From: Pseudonocardia autotrophica
GTDB lineage: Bacteria > Actinomycetota > Actinomycetes > Mycobacteriales > Pseudonocardiaceae
Assembly (NCBI RefSeq): GCF_000717175.1
Contig: NZ_JNYD01000012.1
Location: 62,001 to 126,000 of the forward strand
Direction of reading: 5' to 3'
Length of the DNA stretch: 64,000 nucleotides
The notes below the pieces were generated by a model. That model was not told the DNA's origin and made no database searches. It saw nothing but the letters and a program-made list of their open reading frames with translations. The position numbers and the translations under genes were made by a program. Below are positions 17,117 to 28,261 of this stretch, piece by piece. Within the stretch, counting starts at the first letter, position 1; each line of letters opens with the position of its first letter.

Positions 17117-18310
17117 GTGGCGAAGGCGAAGTTCGAGCGGACCAAGCCGCACGTCAACATCGGCACCATCGGTCACATCGACCACGGCAAGACCACGCTG
17201 ACGGCGGCCATCACCAAGGTTCTGCACGACAAGTACCCGGACCTCAACGAGGCCTCGGCGTTCGAGAACATCGACAAGGCGCCCGAGGAGCGCCAGCGCG
17301 GTATCACGATCTCCATCGCGCACGTCGAGTACCAGACCGAGAAGCGGCACTACGCGCACGTGGACTGCCCCGGTCACGCCGACTACATCAAGAACATGAT
17401 CACCGGTGCGGCGCAGATGGACGGCGCCATCCTGGTGGTCGCGGCGACCGACGGCCCGATGCCGCAGACGCGTGAGCACGTGCTGCTCGCCCGCCAGGTC
17501 GGCGTGCCCTACATCGTGGTCGCGCTGAACAAGGCCGACATGGTCGACGACGAGGAGATCCTCGAGCTCGTCGAGCTCGAGGTCCGTGAGCTCCTGTCCT
17601 CGCAGGAGTACCCGGGCGACGACCTCCCGATCGTCCGCGTCTCGGCGCTCAAGGCCCTCGAGGGCGACGCCGAGTGGGGCGCCAAGCTCCTCGAGCTGAT
17701 GGACGCCGTCGACGAGGCGATCCCGGAGCCGGAGCGCGACACCGACAAGCCGTTCCTCATGCCGGTCGAGGACGTCTTCACGATCACCGGTCGCGGCACG
17801 GTCGTCACGGGCCGTATCGAGCGCGGCATCGTGAAGGTCAACGAGACCGTCGAGATCGTCGGCATCCGCGAGAAGTCGACCTCGACCACCGTCACCGGTG
17901 TCGAGATGTTCCGCAAGATCCTCGACGAGGGTCGTGCGGGCGAGAACGTCGGCCTCCTGCTCCGCGGCATCAAGCGCGAGGACGTCGAGCGCGGCCAGGT
18001 CGTCGTGAAGCCGGGCTCCATCACGCCGCACACCGAGTTCGAGGGCCAGGTCTACATCCTGGGCAAGGACGAGGGCGGCCGGCACACGCCGTTCTTCAAC
18101 AACTACCGTCCGCAGTTCTACTTCCGGACGACGGACGTGACCGGCGTGGTGACCCTCCCGCAGGGCACCGAGATGGTCATGCCGGGTGACAACACCACCA
18201 TGAGCGTTCAGCTGATCCAGCCGATCGCCATGGAGGAGGGCCTGCAGTTCGCCATCCGCGAGGGTGGTCGGACCGTCGGCGCCGGCCAGGTCACCAAGAT
18301 CACCAAGTAA
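17117..18310 (+). CDS. tuf: Translation elongation factor Tu
   Basis: The 397-residue GTPase that delivers aminoacyl-tRNA to the ribosome. [11 protein letters not shown] (G1), [12 protein letters not shown] (G3) and NKADM (G4) are present, and the C-terminal barrel domains are complete. It starts at GTG with CAGGAGGAC upstream. The 131-base gap after fusA contains a small dyad (GGACCG/CGGTCC) that might partly terminate, so tuf may also have its own promoter. A hairpin terminator follows. Confidence 0.98.
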   Translation: MAKAKFERTKPHVNIGTIGHIDHGKTTLTAAITKVLHDKYPDLNEASAFENIDKAPEERQRGITISIAHVEYQTEKRHYAHVDCPGHADYIKNMITGAAQMDGAILVVAATDGPMPQTREHVLLARQVGVPYIVVALNKADMVDDEEILELVELEVRELLSSQEYPGDDLPIVRVSALKALEGDAEWGAKLLELMDAVDEAIPEPERDTDKPFLMPVEDVFTITGRGTVVTGRIERGIVKVNETVEIVGIREKSTSTTVTGVEMFRKILDEGRAGENVGLLLRGIKREDVERGQVVVKPGSITPHTEFEGQVYILGKDEGGRHTPFFNNYRPQFYFRTTDVTGVVTLPQGTEMVMPGDNTTMSVQLIQPIAMEEGLQFAIREGGRTVGAGQVTKITK

Positions 18311-18320
18311 GACCCCTTCC

Positions 18321-18353
18321 GCGGCCCGTGGACCCCTGTGGTCCACGGGCCGC
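18321..18353 (+). terminator. tuf/str operon terminator
   Basis: A perfect 13-bp GC stem (18321-18333 with 18341-18353) and a 7-base loop, starting 10 bases after the tuf stop. It separates the str operon from the S10 operon. Confidence 0.8.
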
Positions 18354-18743
18354 ACCCCGGTCGAGGGCCACCCGAACCGGTGTGGCATCCTTGACGGGTT
18401 GCGCGCGGACGGCGGGCACACGGCAGCCGGGATCTCCCGGGACTCCGTGAGTCGTCGGAAGCGCCGACCCCGGATCGACAGGCGACCCCCCTGGGGGAAG
18501 CGGTGACCCGGGGACCGGTATGCGGGTAGCAGGGCGACACGCCCGACCTCGTGGACCGGAGCCCAGTGGGTGAGACCTGAACAGAGCGCGGACGCCCGGT
18601 CCGCATCGGATGCCCGAGTCCGCACGGACTCGCGCGCGTCGGTGCCGGTGGTTGCGACGTAGAGCTGGTCGGGGCTCCCCTCGGGGCGGGACACCCGGAG
18701 ACACCGTGAAGCAGCGGCAGGAAGAAGAGGACGACCCACGACC
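18354..18743. other. Leader and promoter region of the S10 ribosomal operon
   Basis: About 390 bases upstream of rpsJ. No gene is supported. The S10 operon promoter must lie here or just downstream; TTGACG near 18391 is a possible -35, but I see no convincing -10 at the right distance. A long leader is common for S10 operons that are regulated by L4. Confidence 0.5.
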
Positions 18744-19049
18744 ATGGCGGGACAGAAGATCCGCATCAGGCTCAAGGCCTACGACCACGAGGCAATCGAC
18801 GCGTCTGCTCGCAAGATCGTGGAGACGGTGACGCGTACCGGTGCTCGTGTCGTCGGTCCGGTGCCGCTGCCGACCGAGAAGAACGTGTACTGCGTCATCC
18901 GCTCGCCGCACAAGTACAAGGACTCGCGCGAGCACTTCGAGATGCGCACGCACAAGCGGCTGATCGACATCCTCGACCCGACGCCGAAGACGGTCGACGC
19001 GCTCATGCGCATCGACCTGCCGGCCAGCGTCGACGTCAACATCCAGTAG
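18744..19049 (+). CDS. rpsJ: 30S ribosomal protein S10
   Basis: The 101-residue S10 of the 30S head (also NusE, which partners NusB in antitermination). [19 protein letters not shown] is the usual start, and [19 protein letters not shown] is the conserved loop. It is the first gene of the S10 cluster, which runs without a gap larger than about 80 bases to rplO. rplC starts 7 bases later. Confidence 0.98.
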   Translation: MAGQKIRIRLKAYDHEAIDASARKIVETVTRTGARVVGPVPLPTEKNVYCVIRSPHKYKDSREHFEMRTHKRLIDILDPTPKTVDALMRIDLPASVDVNIQ

Positions 19050-19056
19050 GGCACCG

Positions 19057-19710
19057 ATGAGCGACAGGCAGATCACCGGGATCCTGGGCCGGAAGCTCGG
19101 GATGACCCAGGTATTCGACGAGAACAACCGGGTGGTTCCGGTCACCGTGGTCCAGGCCGGGCCCAACGTCGTGACGCAGATCCGCTCGCAGGAGAAGGAC
19201 GGGTACGAGGCGGTCCAGCTCGCCTTCGGTGCGGTCGACCCGCGCCGGGTGAACAAGCCGGAGACCGGGCACTTCGCGAAGGCCGGCGTGACCCCGCGCC
19301 GCTTCACCGTCGAGCTGCGCACGACGGACGCCGCGAGCTACGAGCTCGGCCAGGAGATCACCGCCGAGGCCTTCGAGGCCGGTGCCGTGGTCGACGTCGT
19401 CGGCACCACCAAGGGCAAGGGCACCGCGGGTGTCATGAAGCGCCACGGCTTCAAGGGCCTCGGCGCCTCGCACGGCACCCAGCGCAAGCACCGCTCGCCG
19501 GGCTCGATCGGTGGTTGTGCCACCCCGGGCCGCGTCTTCAAGGGCGTGCGCATGGCGGGTCGGATGGGTGTCGCCCGGCAGACCACGCAGAACCTGAAGA
19601 TCCACCGCGTCGACGCCGAGCGCGGGCTGCTGCTGATCAAGGGCGCCGTCCCCGGCCCCCGTGGCGGGCTCGTCGTGGTGAAGAGTGCCGCGAAGGGTGG
19701 TGCCCAGTGA
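19057..19710 (+). CDS. rplC: 50S ribosomal protein L3
   Basis: A 217-residue L3, which nucleates 50S assembly and reaches toward the peptidyl transferase centre. [18 protein letters not shown] at the N-terminus and the [22 protein letters not shown] tail loop are characteristic. Its stop overlaps the GTG of rplD (GTGA), so the two are translationally coupled. Confidence 0.98.
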   Translation: MSDRQITGILGRKLGMTQVFDENNRVVPVTVVQAGPNVVTQIRSQEKDGYEAVQLAFGAVDPRRVNKPETGHFAKAGVTPRRFTVELRTTDAASYELGQEITAEAFEAGAVVDVVGTTKGKGTAGVMKRHGFKGLGASHGTQRKHRSPGSIGGCATPGRVFKGVRMAGRMGVARQTTQNLKIHRVDAERGLLLIKGAVPGPRGGLVVVKSAAKGGAQ

Positions 19711-20384
19711 GCACCGTCGAGATCAAGGACGCGTCGGGCGCGAAGTCCGGCTCGGTCGAGCTCCCGGACCACGTCTTCGACGTGACCGCGAACGTGCCGT
19801 TGATGCACCAGGTCGTCGTGGCCCAGCAGGCCGCGGCCCGCCAGGGCACGCACGACACGAAGACCCGCGGCGAGGTCCGTGGCGGCGGCAAGAAGCCGTA
19901 CCGCCAGAAGGGCACCGGCCGTGCCCGTCAGGGCTCGACCCGCGCGCCGCAGTTCGCCGGCGGTGGCACCGTCCACGGCCCGACGCCGCGCGACTACAGC
20001 CAGCGGACCCCGAAGAAGATGAAGGCCGCCGCGCTGCGCGGCGCACTGTCGGACCGGGCCCGCGCGGGCCTCGTCCACGTCGTCTCCGGGATCGTCGACG
20101 GGGACACCCCCTCGACGAAGTCCGCCCGCCAGGCCGTCGCGGCCGTCGCCGGCGCCGACACCCGCGTGCTCGCGGTGGTCGACCGGGACGACTCGGTGAA
20201 CCTGCTGAGCCTGCGCAACCTGCCGCAGGTCCACCTGATCGCACCGGACCAGCTGAACACGTACGACGTGCTCGTGAACGACGTCGTGCTGTTCACCCAG
20301 GCCTCGCTGGACGCGTTCCTGGCCGGTCCGGTCGCGGTCAAGACCAAGCGTGCCGAGCGTGCGGAGAAGGAGGAGGGCAAGTGA
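19707..20384 (+). CDS. rplD: 50S ribosomal protein L4
   Basis: A 225-residue L4, which lines the exit tunnel. In several bacteria L4 represses the S10 operon. The tunnel loop region [20 protein letters not shown] is intact. The start is GTG at 19707, inside the rplC stop (GTGA); the longer open frame upstream belongs to another frame of rplC. A Lys/Glu-rich tail ends the protein. Confidence 0.97.
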   Translation: MSTVEIKDASGAKSGSVELPDHVFDVTANVPLMHQVVVAQQAAARQGTHDTKTRGEVRGGGKKPYRQKGTGRARQGSTRAPQFAGGGTVHGPTPRDYSQRTPKKMKAAALRGALSDRARAGLVHVVSGIVDGDTPSTKSARQAVAAVAGADTRVLAVVDRDDSVNLLSLRNLPQVHLIAPDQLNTYDVLVNDVVLFTQASLDAFLAGPVAVKTKRAERAEKEEGK

Positions 20385-20680
20385 TCCCCGACCCGCGCGA
20401 CATCCTGCTCGCGCCGGTGGTGTCCGAGAAGAGCTACTCGCTGCTCGACGAGAAGCAGTACACCTTCCTCGTCCACCCCGACGCGAACAAGACCCAGATC
20501 AAGATCGCCGTGGAGCAGGTGTTCGGGGTGAAGGTCGTCAGCGTGAACACGCTGAACCGCCCCGGGAAGCGGAAGCGCTCGCGCACCGGCTACGGCAAGC
20601 GCAAGGACACCAAGCGCGCGATCGTCACGCTCTCCGCGGAGAGCAAGGACATCGACGTGTTCGGTGCCCGGGCGAGCTGA
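20381..20680 (+). CDS. rplW: 50S ribosomal protein L23
   Basis: A 99-residue L23 at the tunnel exit, the docking site for trigger factor and [23 protein letters not shown] and the KKxRxGRRxGRRK-like stretch [17 protein letters not shown] identify it. It starts with GTG at 20381, overlapping the rplD stop as GTGA. Confidence 0.97.
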   Translation: MIPDPRDILLAPVVSEKSYSLLDEKQYTFLVHPDANKTQIKIAVEQVFGVKVVSVNTLNRPGKRKRSRTGYGKRKDTKRAIVTLSAESKDIDVFGARAS

Positions 20681-20696
20681 GGGAGCGAGCTGACCC

Positions 20697-21530
20697 ATGG
20701 GTATCCGTAAGTACAAGCCGACGACTCCCGGCCGCCGCGGTTCCAGCGTCTCCGACTTCGCGGAGATCACCCGCGACACCCCGGAGAAGTCCCTGATCCG
20801 TCCGCTGCACGGCAAGGGCGGCCGCAACGCGCACGGCAAGGTCACCACCCGCCACCAGGGCGGCGGCCACAAGCGCGCGTACCGCTTGATCGACTTCCGG
20901 CGGAACGACAAGGACGGCATCCCGGCCAAGGTCGCGCACATCGAGTACGACCCCAACCGGACGTCCCGCATCGCGCTGCTGCACTACGCCGACGGCGAGA
21001 AGCGCTACATCATCGCGCCGGCGCGGCTCAAGCAGGGCGACAAGGTCGAGGCCGGCCCGAAGGCCGACATCAAGGTCGGCAACAACCTGCCGCTGCGCAA
21101 CATCCCGACCGGCACCGTGGTGCACGCGATCGAGCTCCGCCCCGGTGGCGGCGCGAAGATCGCCCGCTCCGCCGGGTCGAGCGTGCAGCTGGTGGCGAAG
21201 GACGGCCCGTACGCGCAGTTGCGCATGCCGTCCGGCGAGATCCGCAACGTCGACGTGCGCTGCCGCGCCACCGTCGGCGAGGTGGGCAACGCCGAGCACT
21301 CCAACATCAACTGGGGCAAGGCCGGCCGCATGCGGTGGAAGGGCAAGCGCCCGACCGTCCGCGGTGTCGCCATGAACCCGGTCGACCACCCGCACGGTGG
21401 TGGTGAGGGGAAGACCTCCGGTGGCCGCCACCCGGTCAACCCCGCGGGCAAGCCCGAGGGCCGCACCCGCCGCACCAAGCCGTCCGACAAGTTGATCGTC
21501 CGCCGGCGTCGTACCGGCAAGAAGCGCTGA
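20697..21530 (+). CDS. rplB: 50S ribosomal protein L2
   Basis: A 277-residue L2 needed for subunit joining and peptidyl transferase activity. [15 protein letters not shown] starts it. The functional histidine region appears as [33 protein letters not shown] before the ATG gives the ribosome site. Confidence 0.98.
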   Translation: MGIRKYKPTTPGRRGSSVSDFAEITRDTPEKSLIRPLHGKGGRNAHGKVTTRHQGGGHKRAYRLIDFRRNDKDGIPAKVAHIEYDPNRTSRIALLHYADGEKRYIIAPARLKQGDKVEAGPKADIKVGNNLPLRNIPTGTVVHAIELRPGGGAKIARSAGSSVQLVAKDGPYAQLRMPSGEIRNVDVRCRATVGEVGNAEHSNINWGKAGRMRWKGKRPTVRGVAMNPVDHPHGGGEGKTSGGRHPVNPAGKPEGRTRRTKPSDKLIVRRRRTGKKR

Positions 21531-21546
21531 GCAGGGAGGTTAAGAC

Positions 21547-21828
21547 ATGCCGCGCAGCCTGAAGAAGGGCCCGTTCGTGGACGACCACCTGCTCAAGAAG
21601 GTGGACGCCCTCAACGAGTCCGGCAAGAAGACCGTCATCCGGACCTGGTCCCGACGGTCCACCATCATCCCGGACATGATCGGCCACACGATCGCGGTGC
21701 ACGACGGCCGCAAGCACGTGCCGGTGTTCGTGTCCGACTCGATGGTCGGCCACAAGCTGGGGGAGTTCGCTCCCACCCGCACGTTCCGTGGCCACATCAG
21801 GGACGACCGCAAGGCGCGCAGGCGCTGA
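21547..21828 (+). CDS. rpsS: 30S ribosomal protein S19
   Basis: A 93-residue S19 of the 30S head, which binds S13 and 16S rRNA near the decoding centre. [15 protein letters not shown] and the [13 protein letters not shown] block are conserved. GGGAGG lies 7 bases before the ATG. Confidence 0.98.
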   Translation: MPRSLKKGPFVDDHLLKKVDALNESGKKTVIRTWSRRSTIIPDMIGHTIAVHDGRKHVPVFVSDSMVGHKLGEFAPTRTFRGHIRDDRKARRR

Positions 21829-21868
21829 GGCGGACCGAGTAGCGACCAAGGAGAGGTGGAGAAACAGC

Positions 21869-22291
21869 ATGGCTGACACAGCCAGCAGCACCGCCGACGC
21901 CGCGCTCGAGCCCGCTCGTGCGCTCGCGAAGGCCCGGTTCGTGCGGATGTCGCCGACCAAGTGCCGTCGTGTCGTGGACCTGGTCCGCGGCCTGCCGGTG
22001 AACGAGGCGCTGGCGATCCTGCGGTACTCGCCGCAGGCCGCCGCGGAGCCGGTGGCGAAGGTCGTGGCGAGCGCCGCGGCCAACGCCGAGAACAACTTCG
22101 ACATGGACCCGGAGACCCTCGTGGTCGCCGTCGCCATGGTCGACGAGGGGCCGACGCTCAAGCGCATCCGGCCGCGGGCCCAGGGCCGCGCGTACCGGAT
22201 CCGCAAGCGGACGAGCCACATCACCATCGAGGTCGAGTCCGCGCCCGCGAAGGCCGGCCGTTCCCGTGGTGCGAAGGGGAGGGCCCGCTGA
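21869..22291 (+). CDS. rplV: 50S ribosomal protein L22
   Basis: A 140-residue L22, which lines the exit tunnel beside L4 and is a site of macrolide resistance. [20 protein letters not shown] and [16 protein letters not shown] are conserved. The ATG at 21869 was chosen because AGGAGAGG precedes it; the frame is open further into rpsS. The stop overlaps the rpsC ATG (TGATG). Confidence 0.97.
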   Translation: MADTASSTADAALEPARALAKARFVRMSPTKCRRVVDLVRGLPVNEALAILRYSPQAAAEPVAKVVASAAANAENNFDMDPETLVVAVAMVDEGPTLKRIRPRAQGRAYRIRKRTSHITIEVESAPAKAGRSRGAKGRAR

Positions 22292-23121
22292 TGGGGCAGA
22301 AGATCAACCCGCACGGCTTCCGCCTGGGCATCACCACGGACTGGAAGTCGCGCTGGTACGCCGACAAGCAGTACGCGGAGTACGTGAAGGAGGACGTCGA
22401 GATCCGCCGCATGCTCTCCAAGGGCATGGAGCGGGCCGGCATCTCCAAGGTCGAGATCGAGCGGACCCGGGACCGTGTGCGGGTGGACATCCACACCGCC
22501 CGCCCGGGCATCGTGATCGGCCGGCGCGGCGCCGAGGCCGACCGCATCCGCGGCAACCTCGAGAAGCTGACCAAGAAGCAGGTCCAGCTCAACATCCTCG
22601 AGGTCAAGAACTCCGAGTCGGACGCACAGCTCGTGGCGCAGGGCGTCGCCGAGCAGCTGTCCAACCGCGTGGCCTTCCGCCGCGCGATGCGCAAGGCCAT
22701 CCAGTCGGCCATGCGCTCGCCGCAGGTGAAGGGCATCCGGGTGCAGTGCTCCGGCCGCCTCGGCGGCGCGGAGATGTCGCGCTCCGAGTTCTACCGCGAG
22801 GGTCGCGTCCCGCTGCACACGCTGCGCGCGGACATCGACTACGGCCTGTTCGAGGCCCGGACGACCTTCGGCCGCATCGGCGTGAAGGTCTGGATCTACA
22901 AGGGCGACGTCGTCGGCGGCCGCCGCGAGAACGCCCCCGCCGCCGAGGCGCCGGGCCGCGGACCGCGTCGCGAGCGTCCGGCCCGCCGTCGATCCGGAGC
23001 CTCGGGCACGACCGCGACCAGCACCGACGCCGGGCGTGCGGCTGCCGAGCAGTCGGGTGGCACCGCCACCGCGACCGCTGCGCCGTCGGAGGCCCCGGCC
23101 TCGAGCAACGGGGAGAACTGA
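22291..23121 (+). CDS. rpsC: 30S ribosomal protein S3
   Basis: A 276-residue S3 at the mRNA entry channel, with a type II KH domain ([17 protein letters not shown]; the GxxG is GRRG). [13 protein letters not shown] is the standard start. The last 55 residues form an Arg-rich then Ala/Thr/Ser-rich low-complexity tail, longer than in E. coli (233 residues) but common in actinobacteria. Confidence 0.98.
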   Translation: MGQKINPHGFRLGITTDWKSRWYADKQYAEYVKEDVEIRRMLSKGMERAGISKVEIERTRDRVRVDIHTARPGIVIGRRGAEADRIRGNLEKLTKKQVQLNILEVKNSESDAQLVAQGVAEQLSNRVAFRRAMRKAIQSAMRSPQVKGIRVQCSGRLGGAEMSRSEFYREGRVPLHTLRADIDYGLFEARTTFGRIGVKVWIYKGDVVGGRRENAPAAEAPGRGPRRERPARRRSGASGTTATSTDAGRAAAEQSGGTATATAAPSEAPASSNGEN

Positions 23122-23124
23122 GCC

Positions 23125-23544
23125 ATGCTGATCCCCCGCAAGGTGAAGCACCGCAAGCAGCACCGTCCGCACCGGACGGGGATGTCGACCGGTGGCACCC
23201 GGGTCACGTTCGGCGAGTTCGGGATCCAGGCGCTGGAGCCCGCCTACGTCACCAACCGCCAGATCGAGTCGGCGCGTATCGCGATCAACCGGCACATCAA
23301 GCGTGGTGGCAAGGTCTGGATCAACGTCTTCCCGGACCGTCCGCTGACCAAGAAGCCCGCCGAGACCCGCATGGGTTCCGGTAAGGGCTCCCCCGAGAAG
23401 TGGGTGACCAACGTCAAGCCCGGCCGGGTGCTCTTCGAGATGAGCTACCCGAACGAGGCTCTCGCGCGGGAGGCCCTGCGCCGCGCCATCCACAAGCTGC
23501 CCATGAAGTGCCGGATCGTGACCCGTGAGGGTGGTGACATCTGA
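23125..23544 (+). CDS. rplP: 50S ribosomal protein L16
   Basis: A 139-residue L16 that helps position A-site t[18 protein letters not shown] and [13 protein letters not shown] are conserved; an arginine in this loop is hydroxylated in some bacteria. The last base of its stop codon is the first base of the rpmC ATG. Confidence 0.98.
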   Translation: MLIPRKVKHRKQHRPHRTGMSTGGTRVTFGEFGIQALEPAYVTNRQIESARIAINRHIKRGGKVWINVFPDRPLTKKPAETRMGSGKGSPEKWVTNVKPGRVLFEMSYPNEALAREALRRAIHKLPMKCRIVTREGGDI

Positions 23545-23780
23545 TGGCGGCCACCACTGCTGCCGAGCTGCGTGAGCTGACCGACGAGGAGCTCGTGCTG
23601 CGGGTCAAGGAGGCCAAGGAGGAGCTGTTCAACCTCCGCTTCCAGATGGCGACCGGGCAGCTGGACAACAACCGGCGGCTGCGTACCGTCCGGCACGACA
23701 TCGCGCGGATCTACACGGTCATGCGCGAGCGCGAGCTGGGCCTCTCGGCCGCCCCGAGCGACAACGAGGGCGCGGCATGA
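23544..23780 (+). CDS. rpmC: 50S ribosomal protein L29
   Basis: A 78-residue L29 of the tunnel-exit rim, a simple two-helix hairpin. [27 protein letters not shown] and the [18 protein letters not shown] end are typical. It overlaps both neighbours (TGATG with rplP, ATGA with rpsQ). Confidence 0.97.
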   Translation: MAATTAAELRELTDEELVLRVKEAKEELFNLRFQMATGQLDNNRRLRTVRHDIARIYTVMRERELGLSAAPSDNEGAA

Positions 23781-24049
23781 GCGAGAAGACTCAGGAGCAG
23801 CGCGGGGAGCGGAAGGTCCGCGAGGGCCTGGTCGTGTCCGACAAGATGGACAAGACCATCGTGGTCACCCTCGAGGACCGCGTGAAGCACCCGCTGTACG
23901 GCAAGGTCATCCGGCGGACCAGCAAGGTCAAGGCGCACGACGAGGCCAACACGGCCGGCGTCGGCGACCGCGTCCGGCTGATGGAGACCCGGCCGCTGTC
24001 CGCCACCAAGCGGTGGCGGCTGGTCGAGATCCTGGAGAAGGCGAAGTGA
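23777..24049 (+). CDS. rpsQ: 30S ribosomal protein S17
   Basis: A 90-residue S17, an early-binding 30S protein with an OB fold. [19 protein letters not shown] and the [19 protein letters not shown] end are conserved. ATGA overlap with rpmC and GTGA overlap with rplN show tight coupling. Confidence 0.97.
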   Translation: MSEKTQEQRGERKVREGLVVSDKMDKTIVVTLEDRVKHPLYGKVIRRTSKVKAHDEANTAGVGDRVRLMETRPLSATKRWRLVEILEKAK

Positions 24050-24414
24050 TCCAGCAGGAGTCGCGGCTGCGCGTCGCCGACAACACCGGTGCCAAGGAGA
24101 TCCTGTGCATCCGGGTGCTGGGCGGTTCGGCGCGACGCTACGCGGGGATCGGCGACACCATCGTCGCCACCGTCAAGGAGGCCATCCCCGCGGCCGGCGT
24201 GAAGCGCGGTGACGTCGTCAAGGCGGTCATCGTGCGCACGGTCAAGGAGAAGCGCCGCCCGGACGGCAGCTACATCCGGTTCGACGAGAACGCCGCCGTC
24301 CTGATCAAGGACAACGGTGAGCCGCGGGGGACCCGTATCTTCGGCCCGGTCGGCCGCGAGCTCCGTGACCGCCGGTTCATGAAGATCATCTCCCTCGCCC
24401 CGGAGGTGCTGTAG
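24046..24414 (+). CDS. rplN: 50S ribosomal protein L14
   Basis: A 122-residue L14, which forms an intersubunit bridge; this is exactly the usual length. It starts with GTG ([18 protein letters not shown]) inside the rpsQ stop. [24 protein letters not shown] is the standard C-terminus. Confidence 0.98.
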   Translation: MIQQESRLRVADNTGAKEILCIRVLGGSARRYAGIGDTIVATVKEAIPAAGVKRGDVVKAVIVRTVKEKRRPDGSYIRFDENAAVLIKDNGEPRGTRIFGPVGRELRDRRFMKIISLAPEVL

Positions 24415-24417
24415 AGC

Positions 24418-24747
24418 ATGAAGGTCAAGAAGGGCGACACGGTCCTCGTCATCGCCGGCAAGGACAAGGGCGCGAAGGGCAAGGTCATCCAGGCCTACCC
24501 GGACCGCGACCGCGTCCTCGTCGAGGGCGTGAACCGTATCAAGAAGCACACGCGGGTGAGCCAGAACCAGCGGGGCGCGCAGTCCGGCGGGATCGTCACC
24601 CAGGAGGCGCCCATCCACGTCTCGAACGTGATGGTCGTCGACTCCGACGGGAAGCCGACCCGTGTCGGCAAGAAGCTCGTCGAGTCCGAGGACGGCGGCA
24701 AGGCCAGACGCGTCCGGATCTCCCGCAAGTCCGGGAAGGAGATCTGA
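24418..24747 (+). CDS. rplX: 50S ribosomal protein L24
   Basis: A 109-residue L24, one of the two assembly initiators of the 50S. The KOW motif is seen as [20 protein letters not shown]. The stop overlaps the rplE ATG (TGATG). Confidence 0.98.
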   Translation: MKVKKGDTVLVIAGKDKGAKGKVIQAYPDRDRVLVEGVNRIKKHTRVSQNQRGAQSGGIVTQEAPIHVSNVMVVDSDGKPTRVGKKLVESEDGGKARRVRISRKSGKEI

Positions 24748-25310
24748 TGACCACCACGGAGAAGGTCAACCCGCGCCTCAAGCAGCGCTACGTCGACGAG
24801 ATCAAGGGCGAGCTGCAGAAGCAGTTCTCCTACGGCAACGTCATGCAGATCCCCGGCGTCGTGAAGGTCGTCGTGAACATGGGCGTCGGCGACGCCGCCC
24901 GTGACTCGAAGCTGATCGACGGCGCCGTGCGGGACCTGGCCACCATCACCGGCCAGAAGCCGCAGGTCCGGCGGGCCACCAAGTCCATCGCGCAGTTCAA
25001 GCTGCGCGAGGGCATGCCGATCGGCGCGAAGGTCACCCTGCGCAACGACCGGATGTGGGAGTTCCTGGACCGGCTGCTGACGATCGCGCTGCCGCGTATC
25101 CGCGACTTCCGCGGCCTCTCGCCGAACCAGTTCGACGGGCGGGGCAACTACACGTTCGGTCTCACGGAGCAGTCCATGTTCCACGAGATCGACCCGGACT
25201 CGATCGACCGGCCGCGTGGCATGGACATCACCGTCGTGACCACCGCGACCACGGACGAGGAAGGCCGGGCGCTCCTGCGCCAGCTCGGCTTCCCCTTCAA
25301 GGAGAACTGA
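24747..25310 (+). CDS. rplE: 50S ribosomal protein L5
   Basis: A 187-residue L5 that binds 5S rRNA in the central protuberance. [19 protein letters not shown] and the [20 protein letters not shown] block are conserved. rpsN follows after 3 bases. Confidence 0.98.
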   Translation: MTTTEKVNPRLKQRYVDEIKGELQKQFSYGNVMQIPGVVKVVVNMGVGDAARDSKLIDGAVRDLATITGQKPQVRRATKSIAQFKLREGMPIGAKVTLRNDRMWEFLDRLLTIALPRIRDFRGLSPNQFDGRGNYTFGLTEQSMFHEIDPDSIDRPRGMDITVVTTATTDEEGRALLRQLGFPFKEN

Positions 25311-25313
25311 GAG

Positions 25314-25499
25314 ATGGCGAAGAAGGCGCTTCGCATCAAGGCGGAGAAGACCCCCAAGTTCAAGGTCCGCGGCTACACCCGCTGCCAGAAGTGCGGGCGT
25401 CCGCGCGCGGTCCTGCGCAAGTTCGGCCTCTGCCGCGTGTGCGTCCGCGAGATGGCACACGCCGGCGAGCTGCCGGGCGTCAGCAAGAGCAGCTGGTAA
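25314..25499 (+). CDS. rpsN: 30S ribosomal protein S14, zinc-binding (type Z)
   Basis: A 61-residue S14 of the short, zinc-binding form. The four cysteines sit in RCQKCG and LCRVCV (CxxC-x12-CxxC). Bacteria with this form often also carry a zinc-free copy elsewhere under Zur control; none is in the window. AGAG precedes the ATG. Confidence 0.97.
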   Translation: MAKKALRIKAEKTPKFKVRGYTRCQKCGRPRAVLRKFGLCRVCVREMAHAGELPGVSKSSW

Positions 25500-25529
25500 T
25501 CACTCAGCTGTCGTTTCGTTCGCCGCAGG

Positions 25530-25550
25530 CCCCCCGTGAGTCACGGGGGG
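25530..25550 (+). terminator. Short perfect hairpin between rpsN and rpsH
   Basis: A 9-bp perfect stem (25530-25538 with 25542-25550) and a 3-base loop in the 79-base gap, the widest in the S10-spc cluster upstream of rplO. It may cause attenuation or mark a processing site between the S10 and spc parts. Confidence 0.4.
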
Positions 25551-25578
25551 AACCACGGCGGGAAAGAGACACCACACC

Positions 25579-25977
25579 ATGACGATGACCGATCCGATCG
25601 CAGACATGCTCACGCGTCTGCGGAACGCGAACTCGGCCTATCACGACCAGGTCGTGATGCCGCACTCCAAGCTGAAGGTCGCCATTGCGGAGATCCTGCA
25701 GAAGGAGGGCTACATCGCGAGCCACCACACCGAGGACGCCGAGGTCGGCAAGTCCCTGGTGATCGAGCTGAAGTACGGGCGCAACCGCGAGCGCAGCGTC
25801 GCGGGCCTGCGCCGGGTCTCGAAGCCGGGCCTGCGGGTCTACGCGAAGTCGACCAACCTGCCGCGCGTTCTCGGCGGCCTGGGCATCGCGATCATCTCGA
25901 CGAGCCAGGGCCTCCTCACGGACAAGCAGGCCTACCGGAGCGGCGTGGGCGGGGAAGTCCTCGCCTACGTCTGGTGA
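25579..25977 (+). CDS. rpsH: 30S ribosomal protein S8
   Basis: A 132-residue S8, a central 30S assembly protein and, in E. coli, the translational repressor of the spc operon. [18 protein letters not shown] is typical; [20 protein letters not shown] is the conserved end. GGGAAAGAGAC precedes the ATG. Confidence 0.98.
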   Translation: MTMTDPIADMLTRLRNANSAYHDQVVMPHSKLKVAIAEILQKEGYIASHHTEDAEVGKSLVIELKYGRNRERSVAGLRRVSKPGLRVYAKSTNLPRVLGGLGIAIISTSQGLLTDKQAYRSGVGGEVLAYVW

Positions 25978-25992
25978 GAAGGGAGTAGAGCG

Positions 25993-26529
25993 ATGTCCCG
26001 CATCGGGAAGCTGCCGATCACCGTGCCGTCCGGCGTCGACGTGACCATCGAGGGCCGCACGGTCACCGTCAAGGGGCCCAAGGGCACCCTGTCGCACACC
26101 GTCATCGCGCCGATCACGGTCGCGCTGAACGACGGCGTCGTCTCGGTCGAGCGGCCGGACGACGAGCGGAAGACCAAGGCCTACCACGGCCTGTCCCGCA
26201 CCCTGGTGAGCAACCTCGTCGAGGGCGTCACCAAGGGCTACGAGAAGAAGCTCGAGATCGTCGGTGTCGGTTACCGCGTCGCGCTCAAGGGCTCGAACCT
26301 GGAGTTCGCCCTCGGGTTCAGCCACCCCGTCGTCATCCAGCCGCCGGAGGGCATCACCTTCGCCGTCGAGTCGCCCACCAAGTTCTCGGTGAGCGGCATC
26401 GACAAGCAGCTGGTGGGCGAGACCGCGGCGAACATCCGCAAGATCCGCAAGCCGGAGCCCTACAAGGGCAAGGGCGTGCGGTACGCCGGCGAGAACGTCC
26501 GCCGCAAGGTCGGGAAGACGGGTAAGTAA
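25993..26529 (+). CDS. rplF: 50S ribosomal protein L6
   Basis: A 178-residue L6 near the factor-binding site, made of two similar domains. [17 protein letters not shown] and [24 protein letters not shown] are conserved. GAAGGGAG lies before the ATG. Confidence 0.98.
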   Translation: MSRIGKLPITVPSGVDVTIEGRTVTVKGPKGTLSHTVIAPITVALNDGVVSVERPDDERKTKAYHGLSRTLVSNLVEGVTKGYEKKLEIVGVGYRVALKGSNLEFALGFSHPVVIQPPEGITFAVESPTKFSVSGIDKQLVGETAANIRKIRKPEPYKGKGVRYAGENVRRKVGKTGK

Positions 26530-26532
26530 GCC

Positions 26533-26937
26533 ATGGCCGACACGATTTCTGCGAACGCGAAGAAGCGCACCGCCTCGCGGGTGTCCGCCACCCGCCGCAA
26601 GGGGCTGGCCCGCCGGCACGCCCGGCTGCGCAAGAAGATCAGCGGGACGCCGGCGCGTCCGCGGCTGGCCGTCAAGCGCTCCTCGCGCCACCTGCACGTG
26701 CAGCTGATCGACGACGTCGCGGGCCACACGCTGGCCGCCGCCTCGTCGCTCGACGCGGACGTGCGCTCGGTCGAGGGCGACAAGAAGGCCAAGGCCGCCA
26801 AGGTCGGCGAGCTCATCGCCGACCGGGCCAAGGCCGCCGGTGTCGAGGCCGTCGTGTTCGACCACGGTGGCTTCGGCTACCACGGCCGGATCGCGGCGCT
26901 GGCCGACGCCGCCCGCGAGGGAGGCCTGAAGTTCTGA
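26533..26937 (+). CDS. rplR: 50S ribosomal protein L18
   Basis: A 134-residue L18, a 5S rRNA-binding protein. [21 protein letters not shown] and [26 protein letters not shown] identify it. It follows rplF by 3 bases. Confidence 0.98.
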   Translation: MADTISANAKKRTASRVSATRRKGLARRHARLRKKISGTPARPRLAVKRSSRHLHVQLIDDVAGHTLAAASSLDADVRSVEGDKKAKAAKVGELIADRAKAAGVEAVVFDHGGFGYHGRIAALADAAREGGLKF

Positions 26938-26968
26938 TGAACACCAACATGATGGAAGGGACCGTCTG

Positions 26969-27589
26969 ATGCCGGGACGTACGCGGCGCGAAGGCGGTGG
27001 CCCGGGCGGTAACGACCGCCGGGACCGCCGCGACGGTGGCCGTGGCGGGGCGGCCCAGGACAAGACCCCGTACATCGAGCGACTCGTCACGATCAACCGC
27101 GTGGCCAAGGTCGTGAAGGGTGGTCGTCGCTTCAGCTTCACCGCCCTCATGATCGTCGGCGACGGCGACGGCCTGGTCGGCGTGGGCTACGGCAAGGCCA
27201 AGGAGGTGCCGGCCGCGATCGCCAAGGGTGTCGAGGAGGCGAAGAAGAACTTCTTCCGCGTCCCCCGCATCGGCGGCACGATCGTGCACCGCGTCCAGGG
27301 TGAGGCGGCCGCGGGCGTGGTCCTGCTCCGCCCGGCCAGCCCCGGTACCGGTGTCATCGCCGGTGGCCCGGTGCGCGCCGTCCTGGAGTGCGCCGGCATC
27401 CACGACATCCTGTCGAAGTCGCTGGGTAGCGACAACGCGATCAACATCGTGCACGCCACGGTGGACGCGCTGAAGCAGATCCAGCGGCCCGAGGAGGTCG
27501 CGGCCCGCCGTGGCCTGCCCCTCGAGGACGTCGCGCCCGCGTCGATGCTCCGTGCCCGCGCCGAGGCCGCCCAGGCTGCGAGGGTGTGA
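26969..27589 (+). CDS. rpsE: 30S ribosomal protein S5
   Basis: A 206-residue S5, important for accuracy and the site of spectinomycin resistance. The spectinomycin loop lies in [19 protein letters not shown]. The N-terminus has an actinobacterial Gly/Arg-rich extension. The stop overlaps a GTG start option for rpmD. Confidence 0.98.
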   Translation: MPGRTRREGGGPGGNDRRDRRDGGRGGAAQDKTPYIERLVTINRVAKVVKGGRRFSFTALMIVGDGDGLVGVGYGKAKEVPAAIAKGVEEAKKNFFRVPRIGGTIVHRVQGEAAAGVVLLRPASPGTGVIAGGPVRAVLECAGIHDILSKSLGSDNAINIVHATVDALKQIQRPEEVAARRGLPLEDVAPASMLRARAEAAQAARV

Positions 27590-27594
27590 GCGTC

Positions 27595-27783
27595 ATGGCC
27601 GACAAGAAGCTGAGGATCACGCAGGTGAAGTCCGCCATCGGCGGGCAGCGCAACCAGCGTGAGTCGCTGAAGGCCCTCGGCCTGCGCAAGATCCGCCAGT
27701 CCCAGGAGTGGCCGGACACGCAGCAGGTCCGCGGGCTCGTCAACACCGTGCGTCACCTCGTGACCGTGGAGGAGGTGTCCTGA
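27595..27783 (+). CDS. rpmD: 50S ribosomal protein L30
   Basis: A 62-residue L30. [26 protein letters not shown] matches the family. I chose the ATG at 27595 because GAGGG lies 10 bases upstream and the length fits. The GTG at 27586, which overlaps the rpsE stop (GTGA), would add three residues. The stop overlaps the rplO ATG. Confidence 0.95.
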   Translation: MADKKLRITQVKSAIGGQRNQRESLKALGLRKIRQSQEWPDTQQVRGLVNTVRHLVTVEEVS

Positions 27784-28232
27784 TGAGCGAGACGATCAAG
27801 GTTCACCACCTGCGCCCGGCGCCCGGCGCCAAGACCGCCAAGACCCGCGTCGGTCGCGGTGAGGGCAGCAAGGGCAAGACCGCCGGTCGCGGTACCAAGG
27901 GCACCAAGGCCCGGAAGACCGTGTCCCCGGCCTTCGAGGGCGGGCAGATGCCGCTGCACATGCGGCTGCCCAAGCTCAAGGGCTTCAAGAACCGGTTCCG
28001 GACCGAGTACCAGGTCGTGAACGTCGGCGACCTGGCGGCCCTCTTCCCGCAGGGCGGCGAGGTCGGCCCGGCCGAGCTCGCCGAGGCCGGTGCGGTCCGC
28101 AAGGGCCAGCCGGTCAAGGTCCTCGGCAACGGGGACCTCGACGGTGTCACGCTCACCGTCAGCGCCCACGCCTTCTCCGGCTCCGCCAAGGAGAAGATCG
28201 CGGCCGCGGGTGGCACCGCCACCGAGCTCTGA
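27783..28232 (+). CDS. rplO: 50S ribosomal protein L15
   Basis: A 149-residue L15, a late-assembly 50S protein. The Gly-rich N-terminus ([18 protein letters not shown]) and [20 protein letters not shown] are conserved. It starts at TGATG over the rpmD stop; the longer upstream frame is not used. It closes the S10-spc ribosomal stretch before a hairpin. Confidence 0.97.
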   Translation: MSETIKVHHLRPAPGAKTAKTRVGRGEGSKGKTAGRGTKGTKARKTVSPAFEGGQMPLHMRLPKLKGFKNRFRTEYQVVNVGDLAALFPQGGEVGPAELAEAGAVRKGQPVKVLGNGDLDGVTLTVSAHAFSGSAKEKIAAAGGTATEL

Positions 28233-28261
28233 CCTGTCCCAGACAGGGCTTCACCCGGCGA